Part shown: one piece after another, positions 50,933-59,967 of the stretch | How the letters are laid out: every line of letters starts with the position of its first letter | Numbering within the stretch: position 1 is the first letter of the stretch | Assembly (NCBI GenBank): GCA_002844335.1 | Contig: CP019154.1 | Location: 310,001 to 374,000 of the forward strand | Reading direction: 5' to 3' | Source: Haloarcula taiwanensis | GTDB taxonomy: Archaea; Halobacteriota; Halobacteria; Halobacteriales; Haloarculaceae | Length of the DNA stretch: 64,000 nucleotides | The notes under the pieces: generated by a model | What the model saw: the letters and a program-made list of their open reading frames with translations, nothing else | The model's database searches: none | What the model was told of the DNA's origin: nothing | Made by a program: the position numbers and the translations under genes

Positions 50933-51775
50933 TCACCGCTCGCGGACGACGACGAACTCCGCGAGGTCCCGCAGGTACTCCATCGACTGGGACTCCGGGG
51001 CGTCGATGGTCGATAGCGACTCCAGGGCGGCGTCGGATTCAGCCCGCGCCCGCTCGTTTGCCTCCTCGGTCGTCAGCTCCGTCACTTCCACCAGCGACGG
51101 TCGTTCCATCTCCGCGTCGGTCCCGGCCGGCTTGCCCAGCGTTTCGGCGTCGGCTGTCGCATCGAGCACGTCGTCACGCATCTGGAAGGCCACGCCGACC
51201 CGTTCGGCGTACTGCCCGACCGCCTCGACCGTGTACGGGTCCGAGTCGGCCGCGATTGCCCCCAGTTCTGCCGCAGCGCGGAACAGCGCCCCGGTCTTCC
51301 GACGGGCCAGTTCCATGTACTCCCTCTCGTTGGAGGGCTCTGCGACCAGCTCCATGGCCTCGCCTTCGCCGAGTTCGACCATCGACTCGGAGACGGTCTG
51401 CATGGCGCGCTCGTCCGTCGAAAAGAGATTGAACGCTTCGCCGAGCAGGCCGTCAGAGGCGATGATAGCCGGGCCGTGGCCGAAGGCCTCCCAGGCGGCC
51501 GGAGAACCCCGCCGGAGCTCTGACTCGTCGATGATGTCGTCGATGACCAGCGAGGCGTTGTGGACGAGTTCGATGCCGACCGCGAAATCGACGGCATCGC
51601 CCGGCTCCCCGCCCAGCGCCTCACAAACCAGCACTGTCACCGTCGGCCGAACTCGCTTTCCCCCGGAAAGCGCCACGTGACGCACTTCATCTGCGAGTTC
51701 ATCCGGCTCCACGCTGTCGAGAACCGCCTCCAAGCGCTCCTCGACCCGGTCTCGCCGGCGCTCGAGATACTCCAT
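50933..51775 (-). CDS. isoprenyl diphosphate synthase (geranylgeranyl/farnesyl type)
   Basis: 280 residues, shorter than the usual 320. First Asp-rich motif LVIDDIIDESELRRGSPA; second motif FQMRDDVLDATAD. GGKRVRPTVTVLVCEALGG is also typical. It condenses isopentenyl diphosphate to C15-C25 prenyl chains for archaeal ether lipids. Chain length cannot be read with certainty. Located upstream of and in the same direction as UPF0200. Confidence 0.85.
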   Translation of the reverse strand: MEYLERRRDRVEERLEAVLDSVEPDELADEVRHVALSGGKRVRPTVTVLVCEALGGEPGDAVDFAVGIELVHNASLVIDDIIDESELRRGSPAAWEAFGHGPAIIASDGLLGEAFNLFSTDERAMQTVSESMVELGEGEAMELVAEPSNEREYMELARRKTGALFRAAAELGAIAADSDPYTVEAVGQYAERVGVAFQMRDDVLDATADAETLGKPAGTDAEMERPSLVEVTELTTEEANERARAESDAALESLSTIDAPESQSMEYLRDLAEFVVVRER

Positions 51776-51836
51776 TACCGCCCCCTTAGGACTACCATAA
51801 AAAGTACCTTGTCACCCGCGATTCAGTGGGTCGCGG

Positions 51837-52787
51837 CTACTGGAACTGCTCGATGAGTGCCGGGACGACCTCGAACAGGTCGTCCTGAATACCGTAGTCG
51901 GCGATGTCGAAGATCGGTGCGTTCGGGTCGGTGTTGATGGCGACAATCGTATCCGAGCCCTTCATCCCGGCGACGTGCTGGACGGCCCCGGAGATACCGA
52001 TGGCGATGTACACGTCCGGAGTAACGACCTTCCCGCTCTGGCCGACCTGGCGGTCCTTCTCCAGCCAGCCATTGTCGATGAGCGGCCGTGAACCCGACAC
52101 CGTCGCGTCCAGTGCCTCGGCGAGGTCGTGGATAATGTCGAGGTTCTCCTCTTCTTCGATACCGCGGCCGACGGACACCAGCACGTCGGCGTCAGTGATG
52201 TCGATGTCGCCACCGCCGACCTCCTCGAAGCCCTTCACCGTGGACTTGACGGCACTCTCATCGATGGTCGCGTCGAATGCCTCGATTGTGGCGTCACCGT
52301 CCGCCTCGATTGTCGGCCACTCGGCCGGGCGGATGGTCACGGCCGCCTGCTCGGCGTGCACGTCGATTGTCGTCTCGGTTTTCGAGCCGTACAGCTCTCT
52401 GGTCGCGGTGAGGCCGTCTTCGGCGTCGATGTCGACCACGTCGGTCACGAGCGGCCGGCCCAGTCGGTTGGCGACTGCCGGCGCGTAATCGAGGCCGTTG
52501 ACGCTGTTGGGCATCAGGAGAACGGTCGGGTTCAGTTCCGTGGCCAGCTGGGTGACGGCCTGCGTGTACACGTCGTGGTTGAACTCCTCGCCGATATCGA
52601 CGGTGTGGACAATATCAACGCCCTCACGGTTCAGATCCGATCCAAACGCCTCGACATCACCGCCGATGACGGCGGTGTGTAGCTCGCCGCCGAGTTCGTC
52701 TGCGAGAGCGCGACCGGCTGCTAGCTGTTCTAGGCTCACCGGTCGGAGTTCCCCGCGCCGGTGTTCGGCGATAGCGAGGACCGACAT
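51837..52787 (-). CDS. etfA: electron transfer flavoprotein alpha subunit
   Basis: 316 residues. FAD-binding C-terminal part: SVGRGIEEEENLDIIHDLAEAL, GQSGKVVTPDVYIAIGISGAVQHVAGM and INTDPNAPIFDIADYGIQDD. It accepts electrons from acyl-CoA dehydrogenases and passes them to the quinone pool. It shares one base with etfB (TAATG). Confidence 0.94.
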   Translation of the reverse strand: MSVLAIAEHRRGELRPVSLEQLAAGRALADELGGELHTAVIGGDVEAFGSDLNREGVDIVHTVDIGEEFNHDVYTQAVTQLATELNPTVLLMPNSVNGLDYAPAVANRLGRPLVTDVVDIDAEDGLTATRELYGSKTETTIDVHAEQAAVTIRPAEWPTIEADGDATIEAFDATIDESAVKSTVKGFEEVGGGDIDITDADVLVSVGRGIEEEENLDIIHDLAEALDATVSGSRPLIDNGWLEKDRQVGQSGKVVTPDVYIAIGISGAVQHVAGMKGSDTIVAINTDPNAPIFDIADYGIQDDLFEVVPALIEQFQ

Positions 52788-53578
52788 TAGCTGGTCACCC
52801 CCTTCTCCGCGAGCAGTTCAGCCAACTCGGCCGCCGTCTCCTCGGGACTCCCTTCGAACACCGTCGCCTCGCCCTCGGTTTCCGGCTCGTACAGCGAGGT
52901 CTGTTCCAGCGGGCTCTCGATTTCAGCCGCGTCTAGTCCGACATCTACTAGGCTGTACTCCGCGAGTTCCTTGCTCTGAGCTTGCCGGATGCCCCGAAGG
53001 CTCGCGTAGCGTGGGTCGTTGATCCCGGTCTGTATCGTCAGTACAGCGGGGATTTCGATATCGGTGAGTTCCTCGACGCCGCCTTCCAGTTCACGGTGGA
53101 CGCTTGCAACACCTGCCTCCAGATCGAGGTCGAGGTCGTTGACGACAGCGCCCCATTCCATGTCGAGTTTATCGGCCAGCGTGACACCGGTCGCCCCGAA
53201 TCCGTCGTCGGCGGACTGAACGCCAGTCAGCACCAGATCGGGGTCTTCCTCGGCGGCGACAGCGGCCAGCACCTCGGCCTTCGTCTCGGGGTCCAGCAGG
53301 CCGGCGTCGGCGAGTGCGTCGTCCCAGACACGGATCGCGCGGTCGGCCCCTTTCGCCAGTGCCTGTCGGATCGTCTCGTCGGTTTCGGACGGGCCGATGG
53401 TGACGGTGACGACCTCGACATCGTCGTGGGCCTCCTTTATCTGGACGGCCTCTTCGACAGCGTACTCGTCCCACTCGTTGAGGTCGGCTGTGACATATCG
53501 GTCGTCGATAGCGAGTCCGTCGATCTCGAACTCGTCGTCGACGGCTGCCACCTCCTTCACCGTGACAAGAATTTTCAT
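52787..53578 (-). CDS. etfB: electron transfer flavoprotein beta subunit
   Basis: 263 residues. KILVTVKEV at the N-terminus, ADLNEWDEYAVEEAVQIKEAH, and the signature GADRAIRVWDDA and VLTGVQSADDGFGATGVTLADKLD are typical. It carries AMP. A perfect 12-base palindrome lies between its TATA-like box and start codon, suggesting regulated expression of both subunits. Confidence 0.94.
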   Translation of the reverse strand: MKILVTVKEVAAVDDEFEIDGLAIDDRYVTADLNEWDEYAVEEAVQIKEAHDDVEVVTVTIGPSETDETIRQALAKGADRAIRVWDDALADAGLLDPETKAEVLAAVAAEEDPDLVLTGVQSADDGFGATGVTLADKLDMEWGAVVNDLDLDLEAGVASVHRELEGGVEELTDIEIPAVLTIQTGINDPRYASLRGIRQAQSKELAEYSLVDVGLDAAEIESPLEQTSLYEPETEGEATVFEGSPEETAAELAELLAEKGVTS

Positions 53579-53585
53579 ATCGGCA

Positions 53586-53597
53586 GTCCGATCGGAC
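53586..53597 (-). promoter_or_regulatory. palindrome GTCCGATCGGAC between TATA and start of etfB
   Basis: A perfect 12-base palindrome, extended by one mismatch and two more matching pairs, sits 8-19 bases before the etfB ATG. The TATA-like GTTTATT lies at 53608-53602, about 27 bases before the ATG, so a bound protein here would cover the transcription start. Confidence 0.6.
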
Positions 53598-53662
53598 AGC
53601 GAATAAACGTTTCCGAACCAGAAACCACGCCCGGCTTGTTTACGCTCAGGCTGTCCTGTGGC

Positions 53663-54757
53663 TCACTCGTCGAAGTCGGTGATATCCTCGTCCGGGAACG
53701 AAATGAGGTTCTCCCGGCCGATGCGGAGTTTGTCGATCCGCCCTTCGTCGTCCATTGATGAGAGCAACTGGGACACCTTCGCGTTCGACCAGCCGGTCTC
53801 GGAGACGATGCGCGCCTGCTTCATCCGACCGCCGTTTTCTTCGAGGAGCCGTTCGACGCGTTCCTCGTCGCTCAGCAGTTCGACATCGACATCATCTGAG
53901 GCCGTGGTGTCGCTCGTTGCGGCTGCCGTCCCAGTACTGTCGTCTCCCTCGTCGTCGGTCCCGGCTGCGATTGATGGCAGCCCGTCAGTGTATCCCGTTT
54001 TGAACATGTACCCGACGGCACCAACGAGTAGCAACATCAGCACAACGCCGCCGATCCAGGCCGAGCCGATGCCACTGAAGATCGACTCCGGGGTCCCCGT
54101 CGGCGTTTCGGTCGTCGGTTGTTCGCCAGTGTACACGACGGACAGGTATCCCGGCTCGAACGTCCGACGCCCCTCGAAAACCAGCTTTCCGTCGTCTACG
54201 GCGCTCGGGGCGCTCTCTACACCGTACCCAGCCGGCGGCGAGATAACGAGTCGCTGGTCTGCAGTCAGCGTCCCGAACCACGTGCCGTCCGTTGAATTGA
54301 ACGCGTCACCGACGACGACGTTCTCGCTGGTGACAACCGCGAAGTTCGTCCAGGTAAACTCAAGGATCAGTTGCCCTCTGCGGTCTGACACCTCGTACCG
54401 ACGGTCGACGTTAGTGATCTCCATCTCACGACCGGTGACCGTACTGGCCTCGTCTTTTGCCTCCCGAAATGCTGGTAGCCATACCGCCTCGCCGTCGTCA
54501 GCGAACTGCTCACCGGTGTCTCTGAACGACTCAGTTTCGCTTTCGTCAAGCGCGTAGGTGTCTGTTATCGTCCACTTGGCGTCGCCGTTCGATTGTATCT
54601 GGAGGGCGAACGTCGTGTTTTCCGCGACCGGTGCCGGCGTCCCGGTTGTCTGTTGTGCGGAGACAGTATCCGCTGTCGCCGCTGTCGCGAGCGGCGGGGT
54701 CGCAAACAGGGCAAGCAGGACAAGGAGGAGGAGGGCACCTGAAACCCGCGGGGTCAT
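53663..54757 (-). CDS. membrane-anchored winged-helix protein with extracellular domain
   Basis: 364 residues. Signal peptide (about 1-26), extracellular beta-rich domain (about 40-215), one transmembrane helix (about 235-257) and a cytoplasmic acidic linker leading to a winged helix at about 295-360 (GRMKQARIVSETGWSNAKVSQLLSSMDDEGRIDKLRIGREN). It could transmit an extracellular signal to DNA directly. Related haloarchaeal proteins of this shape exist, but targets are unknown. It is divergent from the secreted protein gene at 54912. Confidence 0.8.
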   Translation of the reverse strand: MTPRVSGALLLLVLLALFATPPLATAATADTVSAQQTTGTPAPVAENTTFALQIQSNGDAKWTITDTYALDESETESFRDTGEQFADDGEAVWLPAFREAKDEASTVTGREMEITNVDRRYEVSDRRGQLILEFTWTNFAVVTSENVVVGDAFNSTDGTWFGTLTADQRLVISPPAGYGVESAPSAVDDGKLVFEGRRTFEPGYLSVVYTGEQPTTETPTGTPESIFSGIGSAWIGGVVLMLLLVGAVGYMFKTGYTDGLPSIAAGTDDEGDDSTGTAAATSDTTASDDVDVELLSDEERVERLLEENGGRMKQARIVSETGWSNAKVSQLLSSMDDEGRIDKLRIGRENLISFPDEDITDFDE

Positions 54758-54911
54758 TCTCGTTCATCGATGAACGTTCTGGGGGCAAAACCCTTTCCAT
54801 CCGAGAATAAAACGTCAGCGGGCGCTTTGAAACGTCTCGTGCCTTCTCAGACGATTATTGATATATGGAGAATGGGGAGATTTTTGTACAGTGGGTGAGT
54901 ATTCGTCGGTG

Positions 54912-56144
54912 ATGCGTCCCCTCCCCGCAGTCGGTGTGATCCTCCTCATGGTTGTTTCCGTGGCTGCCCCGGTGACTGGGGCAGCCTCGCCAGCCCAGAC
55001 CGCTGACGGCAGCGATCAGTTACCACAGATCACGGCCGTCGACAACACGACGAACCATCTCGCGATCCCAGCCAGTGATGTCAGGTCAACGACGTACAAC
55101 CGGTCCTCAATCGACGTCGGCGTCGCGGTTGCAACCGGATCCAGTGACCTCCGGAGCGATTACGCGACGACGACGTTTGAGCGGCAGTTCTTCCAGCAGG
55201 ACAGCGAGGCCGCTCGCGACCGCCTCGTCGACGAGACGCTGACCGATATCGAAAGCCAGCGAGCGAGTCTCGAACGACGGAATCAGGCCGCCATCCAGCA
55301 ATACGCCAGCGGTGTGATAACCGCGACAGAGTTCCTGCGACAGCGTGCACTGATCGACGCTGAGTCACGTCAGTTGGCCACCCGGCTCGACCGTATCCGG
55401 GCCACCGCCGGCACCGCGCCGGACTACTCGCTCTCACCGGCGCAGCGCTTCCGCCTGGAGAACAGCAGAGGCGTGCTCAAGACGTACCGCGGCCCGATAA
55501 GTCAGCGTATCAGCGACGAGACCGCCGGGACGGTCGAGCCGAACGCGGTGTACGTTGAGGCGTCCTCAGAAGGGTATATGTTGTCTACAGTCGCAGACGG
55601 CCAATACACGCGTGAGACGTATCTCGGACAGGACCGCGAACAGACGGCAGTTGACCAGTTCGCACAGACCAACGACTCTCTCGGTGCGGTCAACACGCGG
55701 GCAGAGACCCTCTATCCGTGGCTCTACAGCGAGCAGTACCCGTCTGTTCAGACATACGGTCGGAGTGCCATCTACCAGATTCAGGCTGATCACTCCAACG
55801 GACAACTGACGGCCTATCTCGACGGCGGGACGACGAACGTCTTCTACGAGACGCAGACTCTCGAACTGACGACGGTCGACCGGTCGGAAGTGGCGGCGGG
55901 TGTGAACCAGTCCGTTCGGGTTCGAGTCCAGCAGTCCTTCGAGTCCGGCCCGCTGCTCATTACGGCCACTGATAACAGCACGGGCTCTCCGACCGATGCG
56001 ACCGTCAGAATAAACGGTAAGCGGATCGGTACGACCGGGACAGACGGCACTCTCTGGACGGTCGAACCCCGTGGGGAGTACACGGTTACCGCCACCACAC
56101 AGGACGGCGAACGGGTTCGAGTGCCTGTTAGCGGATCGGCGTAA
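54912..56144 (+). CDS. secreted haloarchaeal protein with signal peptide, unknown function
   Basis: 410 residues from the ATG of MRPLPAVGVILLMVVSVAAP. Cleavable signal (about 1-25), an extracellular helical coil region (about residues 90-190, rich in ER/Q) and a C-terminal beta sandwich, about residues 330-410 (GTTGTDGTLWTVEPRGEYTV), resembling a PEGA/CarboxypepD-like domain. Several N-x-S/T sequons. It may form an architecture related to the DUF7094/7096 proteins. Divergent from the membrane winged-helix gene with a 154-base shared promoter region. Confidence 0.65.
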   Translation: MRPLPAVGVILLMVVSVAAPVTGAASPAQTADGSDQLPQITAVDNTTNHLAIPASDVRSTTYNRSSIDVGVAVATGSSDLRSDYATTTFERQFFQQDSEAARDRLVDETLTDIESQRASLERRNQAAIQQYASGVITATEFLRQRALIDAESRQLATRLDRIRATAGTAPDYSLSPAQRFRLENSRGVLKTYRGPISQRISDETAGTVEPNAVYVEASSEGYMLSTVADGQYTRETYLGQDREQTAVDQFAQTNDSLGAVNTRAETLYPWLYSEQYPSVQTYGRSAIYQIQADHSNGQLTAYLDGGTTNVFYETQTLELTTVDRSEVAAGVNQSVRVRVQQSFESGPLLITATDNSTGSPTDATVRINGKRIGTTGTDGTLWTVEPRGEYTVTATTQDGERVRVPVSGSA

Positions 56145-56170
56145 CGACGTGAGAAGGTAGAAACTCGCTG

Positions 56171-56791
56171 TTATTCGGGGACTTCTGCGATTGTCGTAAT
56201 CGCACGCGGGCTGCCCGGTCGGGACTGCTGAATGTGGTGTTCGAACTCCTCGAAGCCGGCCTCAGTGAACATCCGGTCGGCCTCTTCCTCGTCGTAAAAC
56301 AGCATGATGGCATCGGCCATCTTCTGGAAGACTGTCGAGTTCGGGTAGTCGGGACCGACGATGAGGACCTTGCCACCGGGTTTGGTCAGTCGGCGACACT
56401 CAGCGAGCGCGTCGACGGGGTTGGGCCAGTACTCGATGGACCCTGAGGACCACACCGCGTCAAAGCTGTCATCTTTGAACGGGAGTCGTTCGGCATCACC
56501 GAGGTGGTAGCGCACGTCACCGAACTTGCCGAACTTCTCGAAGGCTTTCGAAAGCTGGTGGGGGCTCTGGTCGAGCCCGTACACCGTATCGACGTGTTCG
56601 AGCAGTCCCTCGGTGGCGAAGCCGGTGCCACAGCCGACATCGAGGACTCTGTCGTCGGGCGCAAGGTCGAGCATTGCGATCGCCTCGTCGCGCATCCGTT
56701 CGTCCCAGATGAAGGGGTTGATCTGGTCGTACACCTTCGAGAGATACTTGTAGAACGTCCGCGCGCGGGCTTTATTCTCGAGGACTCCCAT
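56171..56791 (-). CDS. SAM-dependent methyltransferase, MPBQ/quinone methyltransferase-like
   Basis: 206 residues. SAM motif I VLDVGCGTGFATEGLL and the Asp in YGLDQSPHQLSKAFEKFG. FYKYLSKVYDQINPFIWDERMRDEAI and WSSGSIEYWPNPVDAL closely resemble plant VTE3/cyanobacterial MPBQ methyltransferases, which methylate quinol rings. In a haloarchaeon the likely target is a menaquinone-type ring, making methylated menaquinone; that is inferred. It lies just before the ATP synthase operon on the opposite strand. Confidence 0.82.
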   Translation of the reverse strand: MGVLENKARARTFYKYLSKVYDQINPFIWDERMRDEAIAMLDLAPDDRVLDVGCGTGFATEGLLEHVDTVYGLDQSPHQLSKAFEKFGKFGDVRYHLGDAERLPFKDDSFDAVWSSGSIEYWPNPVDALAECRRLTKPGGKVLIVGPDYPNSTVFQKMADAIMLFYDEEEADRMFTEAGFEEFEHHIQQSRPGSPRAITTIAEVPE

Positions 56792-56906
56792 TACCCCCAG
56801 CTTAGGACTTGGCGGTCATAATTCCCCGGATTTTGGCCGGTGTCTCACACGGAGAAACTTCGCAACTACCAAATAGCCGCTCTGGCAACGCTCACATGAT
56901 TAGAGA

Positions 56907-57239
56907 ATGCCACGGCCAGAAGTTCTTGACAGGATACAGGAGGCCGAGCAGGAGGCCGACGAGATCGTCGCAGAGGCCGAACAAGACCGCGAAGACCGCA
57001 TCGCGGAGGCTCGGGAAGAGGCCGAGGAGATCCGCGAATCAGCGCGGGATGAGGCCGACGCGGCCGCAGAAGACCGTCTTGAAGCGGCTCGCGAAGAGAT
57101 CGAGGCCGAGCGCGAACAGATCATCGAGGACGGCGAGAGCGCTCGCGAAGACCTCGAACAGCAGGCCAGTGAACAGATCGACGAGGTAGTCGAATACGTC
57201 ACAGACCTGTTCGAGGAGGCGGTGCATGCTCAGACCTGA
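56907..57239 (+). CDS. atpH: A-type ATP synthase subunit H (peripheral stalk)
   Basis: 110 residues, entirely helical heptad repeats rich in Glu/Ala/Arg (RIQEAEQEADEIVAEAEQDR). It pairs with subunit E to form the peripheral stalk. The end overlaps atpI by 14 bases. A CCAAATAG box about 35 bases before the ATG may start the operon. Confidence 0.88.
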   Translation: MPRPEVLDRIQEAEQEADEIVAEAEQDREDRIAEAREEAEEIRESARDEADAAAEDRLEAAREEIEAEREQIIEDGESAREDLEQQASEQIDEVVEYVTDLFEEAVHAQT

Positions 57240-59466
57240 GAAGATGTGCCGCGTCTCGGTGACGGGGTCGAAACGCGCGATGGAGCAGACAATCGAGGCC
57301 GTCCACGACCTCGATATGCTCCACGTCACCGAGTATGACGGCTCCTGGGACGGATTCGAACCCGGGAACTCGCTCGAGGGAACCAACGAGGTCTCGGATA
57401 AGCTCGTCACGGTTCGCTCGCTCCAGTCAATTCTGGATGTCAGTGAGGAGGACGCCGGTCCGACCCGAGTTGTCACTGACGAGGCGATCGAGGAACAACT
57501 CGACGAGGTGCGGACGGCGGTCAACGAACTCGACGACCGGCGCGACGATGTCCGTGATGAACTCCGGGCCGTCGAGGACCGGATCAACACGATGGCCCCG
57601 TTCGTCACGCTTGGCATCGATCTCGACCTGCTCCGTGGCTACGACTCGCTGTCAGTCGTCGTCGGCGAGGGCGACAGCGACGAGATCGAGACCGTCCTTG
57701 CAGCTAGCGACATCGAAACGTTCGAGCTGTTCACCGAGGACGGCGTCGTCGCCGTGTTCGCACAGGCCGACGAAGACGCTCTGCAGGACGCACTGGTCGG
57801 GGCGACGTTCTCCCGGCTCGAAGTCCCAGAAGGCGACGGCGACCCGACGTCATATCTCGAAGAGCTGGAACACGAGAAACAGCAGCTCGAATCGAAGCTC
57901 TCGACCGTCGAAGACGAACTCAATGAACTCCGTCTCGACCACGCCGGATTCCTGCTCGCAGCCGAGGAGAAACTGGCTATCGAGGCCCAGAAGGGCGAAG
58001 CGCCGCTCACCTTCGCGACGACGGAAAACGCCTTCATCGCCGAGGGGTGGATTCCGAACGAGCGCTACGAGGAGTTCGAGCAGGCCCTTTCGAGCGCTGT
58101 CGGCGATGCTGTCGACATCGACAGGATCGAAATCGCCGAGTACGACAGCGACGGGCACGCGGAGTCTCACGAGGAAGTCGAGCGCGAGGGCGGCAACGGC
58201 GGCGAACCGGTCGGCAGTTCGGTCGATGCTCCCGAGCCGGAGAGCGAGCGCCAACCGCAGGAAACCGTCGCTGACGGCGGCGTCATCACGATGGGCAGCG
58301 ACGACCCACCGGTCATTCAGGACAACCCGAGCGGCGTGCGACCCTTCGAGGACCTCGTCGAGGTCGTCAACCGACCGAAGTACGGCGAGTTCGACCCAAC
58401 GGTCGCCTTCTTCCTGACGTTCCCGGCCTTCTTCGGGTTCATGATCGGTGACCTCGGCTACGGGCTCCTGTACCTCGCACTCGGATACGGGCTGTACTCG
58501 AAGGTTGACAGTGACGTGCTCAAAAGCCTGGGCGGCGTTGCGATGTGGGCCGGTGGCTTCACCGCGCTGTTCGGTGTGCTGTACGGTGAGGTGTTCGGCT
58601 TGCACACCATTTCGAACGTCTTCTGGCCCGCGCTGGGATTCAAGAGCGCGCCGATGCACAAGGGACTCCAGCCGCACTACGCCGACTACGCGCTGGCGTG
58701 GCTGACAGTCAGCCTGCTTGCCGGGACGGTCCACCTCGCTGCGGGCTGGATATTCGACTTCATCGAGAACCTGAGCCACAGCCTCTGGGACGCCGTCACC
58801 GAAAGCGGGTCGTGGCTGCTGATGCTGTTTGGCCTCTGGGCGTGGGTGTTCTCCGGCGCGAACGGTGCAGCGCCAGACTTCCTCTATACCGCTGAGGCAG
58901 GTGTCTTCGCAGGGAATCCGTACGCATGGGGATTCACTGGGCTGCCAGCGATCAATCTCTTCACGATTCCGGGACTGGGTGCGCCGTTCTCGGCGTGGCT
59001 CATCCTCTTCTTTGCCGGCCTCGTGCTGCTGGCGCTCGCCGACCCAATCGAGGTCGTCGAGTTCCTCAACGTGCTGGTGAACGTCCTGTCGTACACGCGG
59101 CTGGCTGCCGTACTGCTGGCCAAGGCAGGGATGGCCTTCGTGGTCAATCTGCTGTTCTTCGGCGCGTACTCACACGACGGTGAGTTCCACTTCCTCATCG
59201 GGCACGGGCCTGAGTGGGCAATCTCCGAATACGGCGCGGAAGCGATCATGTTCCCCGGGCTCATCCACTCCGGTATCGCCGCCGCGCTGGTCGGGGTTCT
59301 CATCCTGGTCATCGGGCATCTACTCGTGCTGGTGCTCGGCATCACCAGCGCCGGACTCCAGGGCGTCCGACTTGAGTACGTGGAGTTCTTCGGCAAGTTC
59401 TTCGAAGGCGGCGGGAAGCGGTACAACCCGTTCGGCTACGAACGCACCTACACGACCGAGGACTGA
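57226..59466 (+). CDS. atpI: A-type ATP synthase subunit I (a-type membrane subunit)
   Basis: 746 residues. The N-terminal half (about 1-380) is a cytosolic peripheral-stalk-binding domain with an acidic loop. The C-terminal half has about seven helices; the ion-path region is YTRLAAVLLAKAGMAFVVN with the essential arginine. A GGAGG site precedes the start. It shares ion flow with the K ring. Length is usual for archaeal subunit I. Confidence 0.93.
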   Translation: MLRPEKMCRVSVTGSKRAMEQTIEAVHDLDMLHVTEYDGSWDGFEPGNSLEGTNEVSDKLVTVRSLQSILDVSEEDAGPTRVVTDEAIEEQLDEVRTAVNELDDRRDDVRDELRAVEDRINTMAPFVTLGIDLDLLRGYDSLSVVVGEGDSDEIETVLAASDIETFELFTEDGVVAVFAQADEDALQDALVGATFSRLEVPEGDGDPTSYLEELEHEKQQLESKLSTVEDELNELRLDHAGFLLAAEEKLAIEAQKGEAPLTFATTENAFIAEGWIPNERYEEFEQALSSAVGDAVDIDRIEIAEYDSDGHAESHEEVEREGGNGGEPVGSSVDAPEPESERQPQETVADGGVITMGSDDPPVIQDNPSGVRPFEDLVEVVNRPKYGEFDPTVAFFLTFPAFFGFMIGDLGYGLLYLALGYGLYSKVDSDVLKSLGGVAMWAGGFTALFGVLYGEVFGLHTISNVFWPALGFKSAPMHKGLQPHYADYALAWLTVSLLAGTVHLAAGWIFDFIENLSHSLWDAVTESGSWLLMLFGLWAWVFSGANGAAPDFLYTAEAGVFAGNPYAWGFTGLPAINLFTIPGLGAPFSAWLILFFAGLVLLALADPIEVVEFLNVLVNVLSYTRLAAVLLAKAGMAFVVNLLFFGAYSHDGEFHFLIGHGPEWAISEYGAEAIMFPGLIHSGIAAALVGVLILVIGHLLVLVLGITSAGLQGVRLEYVEFFGKFFEGGGKRYNPFGYERTYTTED

Positions 59467-59684
59467 CCGCGCGCTTCCTTTCTATTCGGGCTAATCGCCG
59501 CTGTTTACTGCCGGTTTTGCCAATTTCGTTGCGGGTGTCGACTGCTACACGCTCACAACCGACCACAGCTGAGCCGCTAAACCGCCCGAACAGCACGCTG
59601 ACGAACCGTTTTGGGAAGCTTTATGAACTACGTGGATTCACATACGCCTGTTCGGACACGAGCAATTCCAGAGACTACACATCC
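59467..59684 (+). promoter_or_regulatory. 218-base gap with possible internal promoter before atpK
   Basis: No gene is evident between atpI and atpK although the rest of the operon is tightly packed. AGCTTTATGAAC at about 59611-59622 resembles a TATA box and would give a leader of about 40 bases. A separate promoter would allow the many copies of subunit K. Confidence 0.45.
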
Positions 59685-59945
59685 ATGATCGAAACCATCG
59701 CACTCCTTGTCAACGCAGTACTGCAGGAAGGTACCGCCAGTGCTCCAGCTATTCCGGCTTCAGCCGGCGCAGCGCTTGCCGTCGGACTCGCCGCGCTCGG
59801 TTCGGGGTATGCGGAACGTGGGATCGGGGCCGCCGCCGTCGGCGCAATCGCAGAAGACGAGAGCATGTTCGGCCGCGGACTCATCCTGACAGTCCTGCCG
59901 GAAACGCTCGTCATTCTCGCGCTTGTCGTCGTCTTCGTCGTCTAA
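59685..59945 (+). CDS. atpK: A-type ATP synthase subunit K (c-ring proteolipid)
   Basis: 86 residues from the ATG at 59685. Two membrane helices: about 26-46 and 66-86. E73 in VLPETLVIL is the ion-binding carboxylate. GSGYAERGIGAAAVGAIAED is the conserved loop. One hairpin of two helices is the archaeal haloarchaeal form. A longer frame runs upstream but lies in the promoter gap. Confidence 0.92.
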   Translation: MIETIALLVNAVLQEGTASAPAIPASAGAALAVGLAALGSGYAERGIGAAAVGAIAEDESMFGRGLILTVLPETLVILALVVVFVV

Positions 59946-59967
59946 CAACACTCCGTCTTTTCCAATA

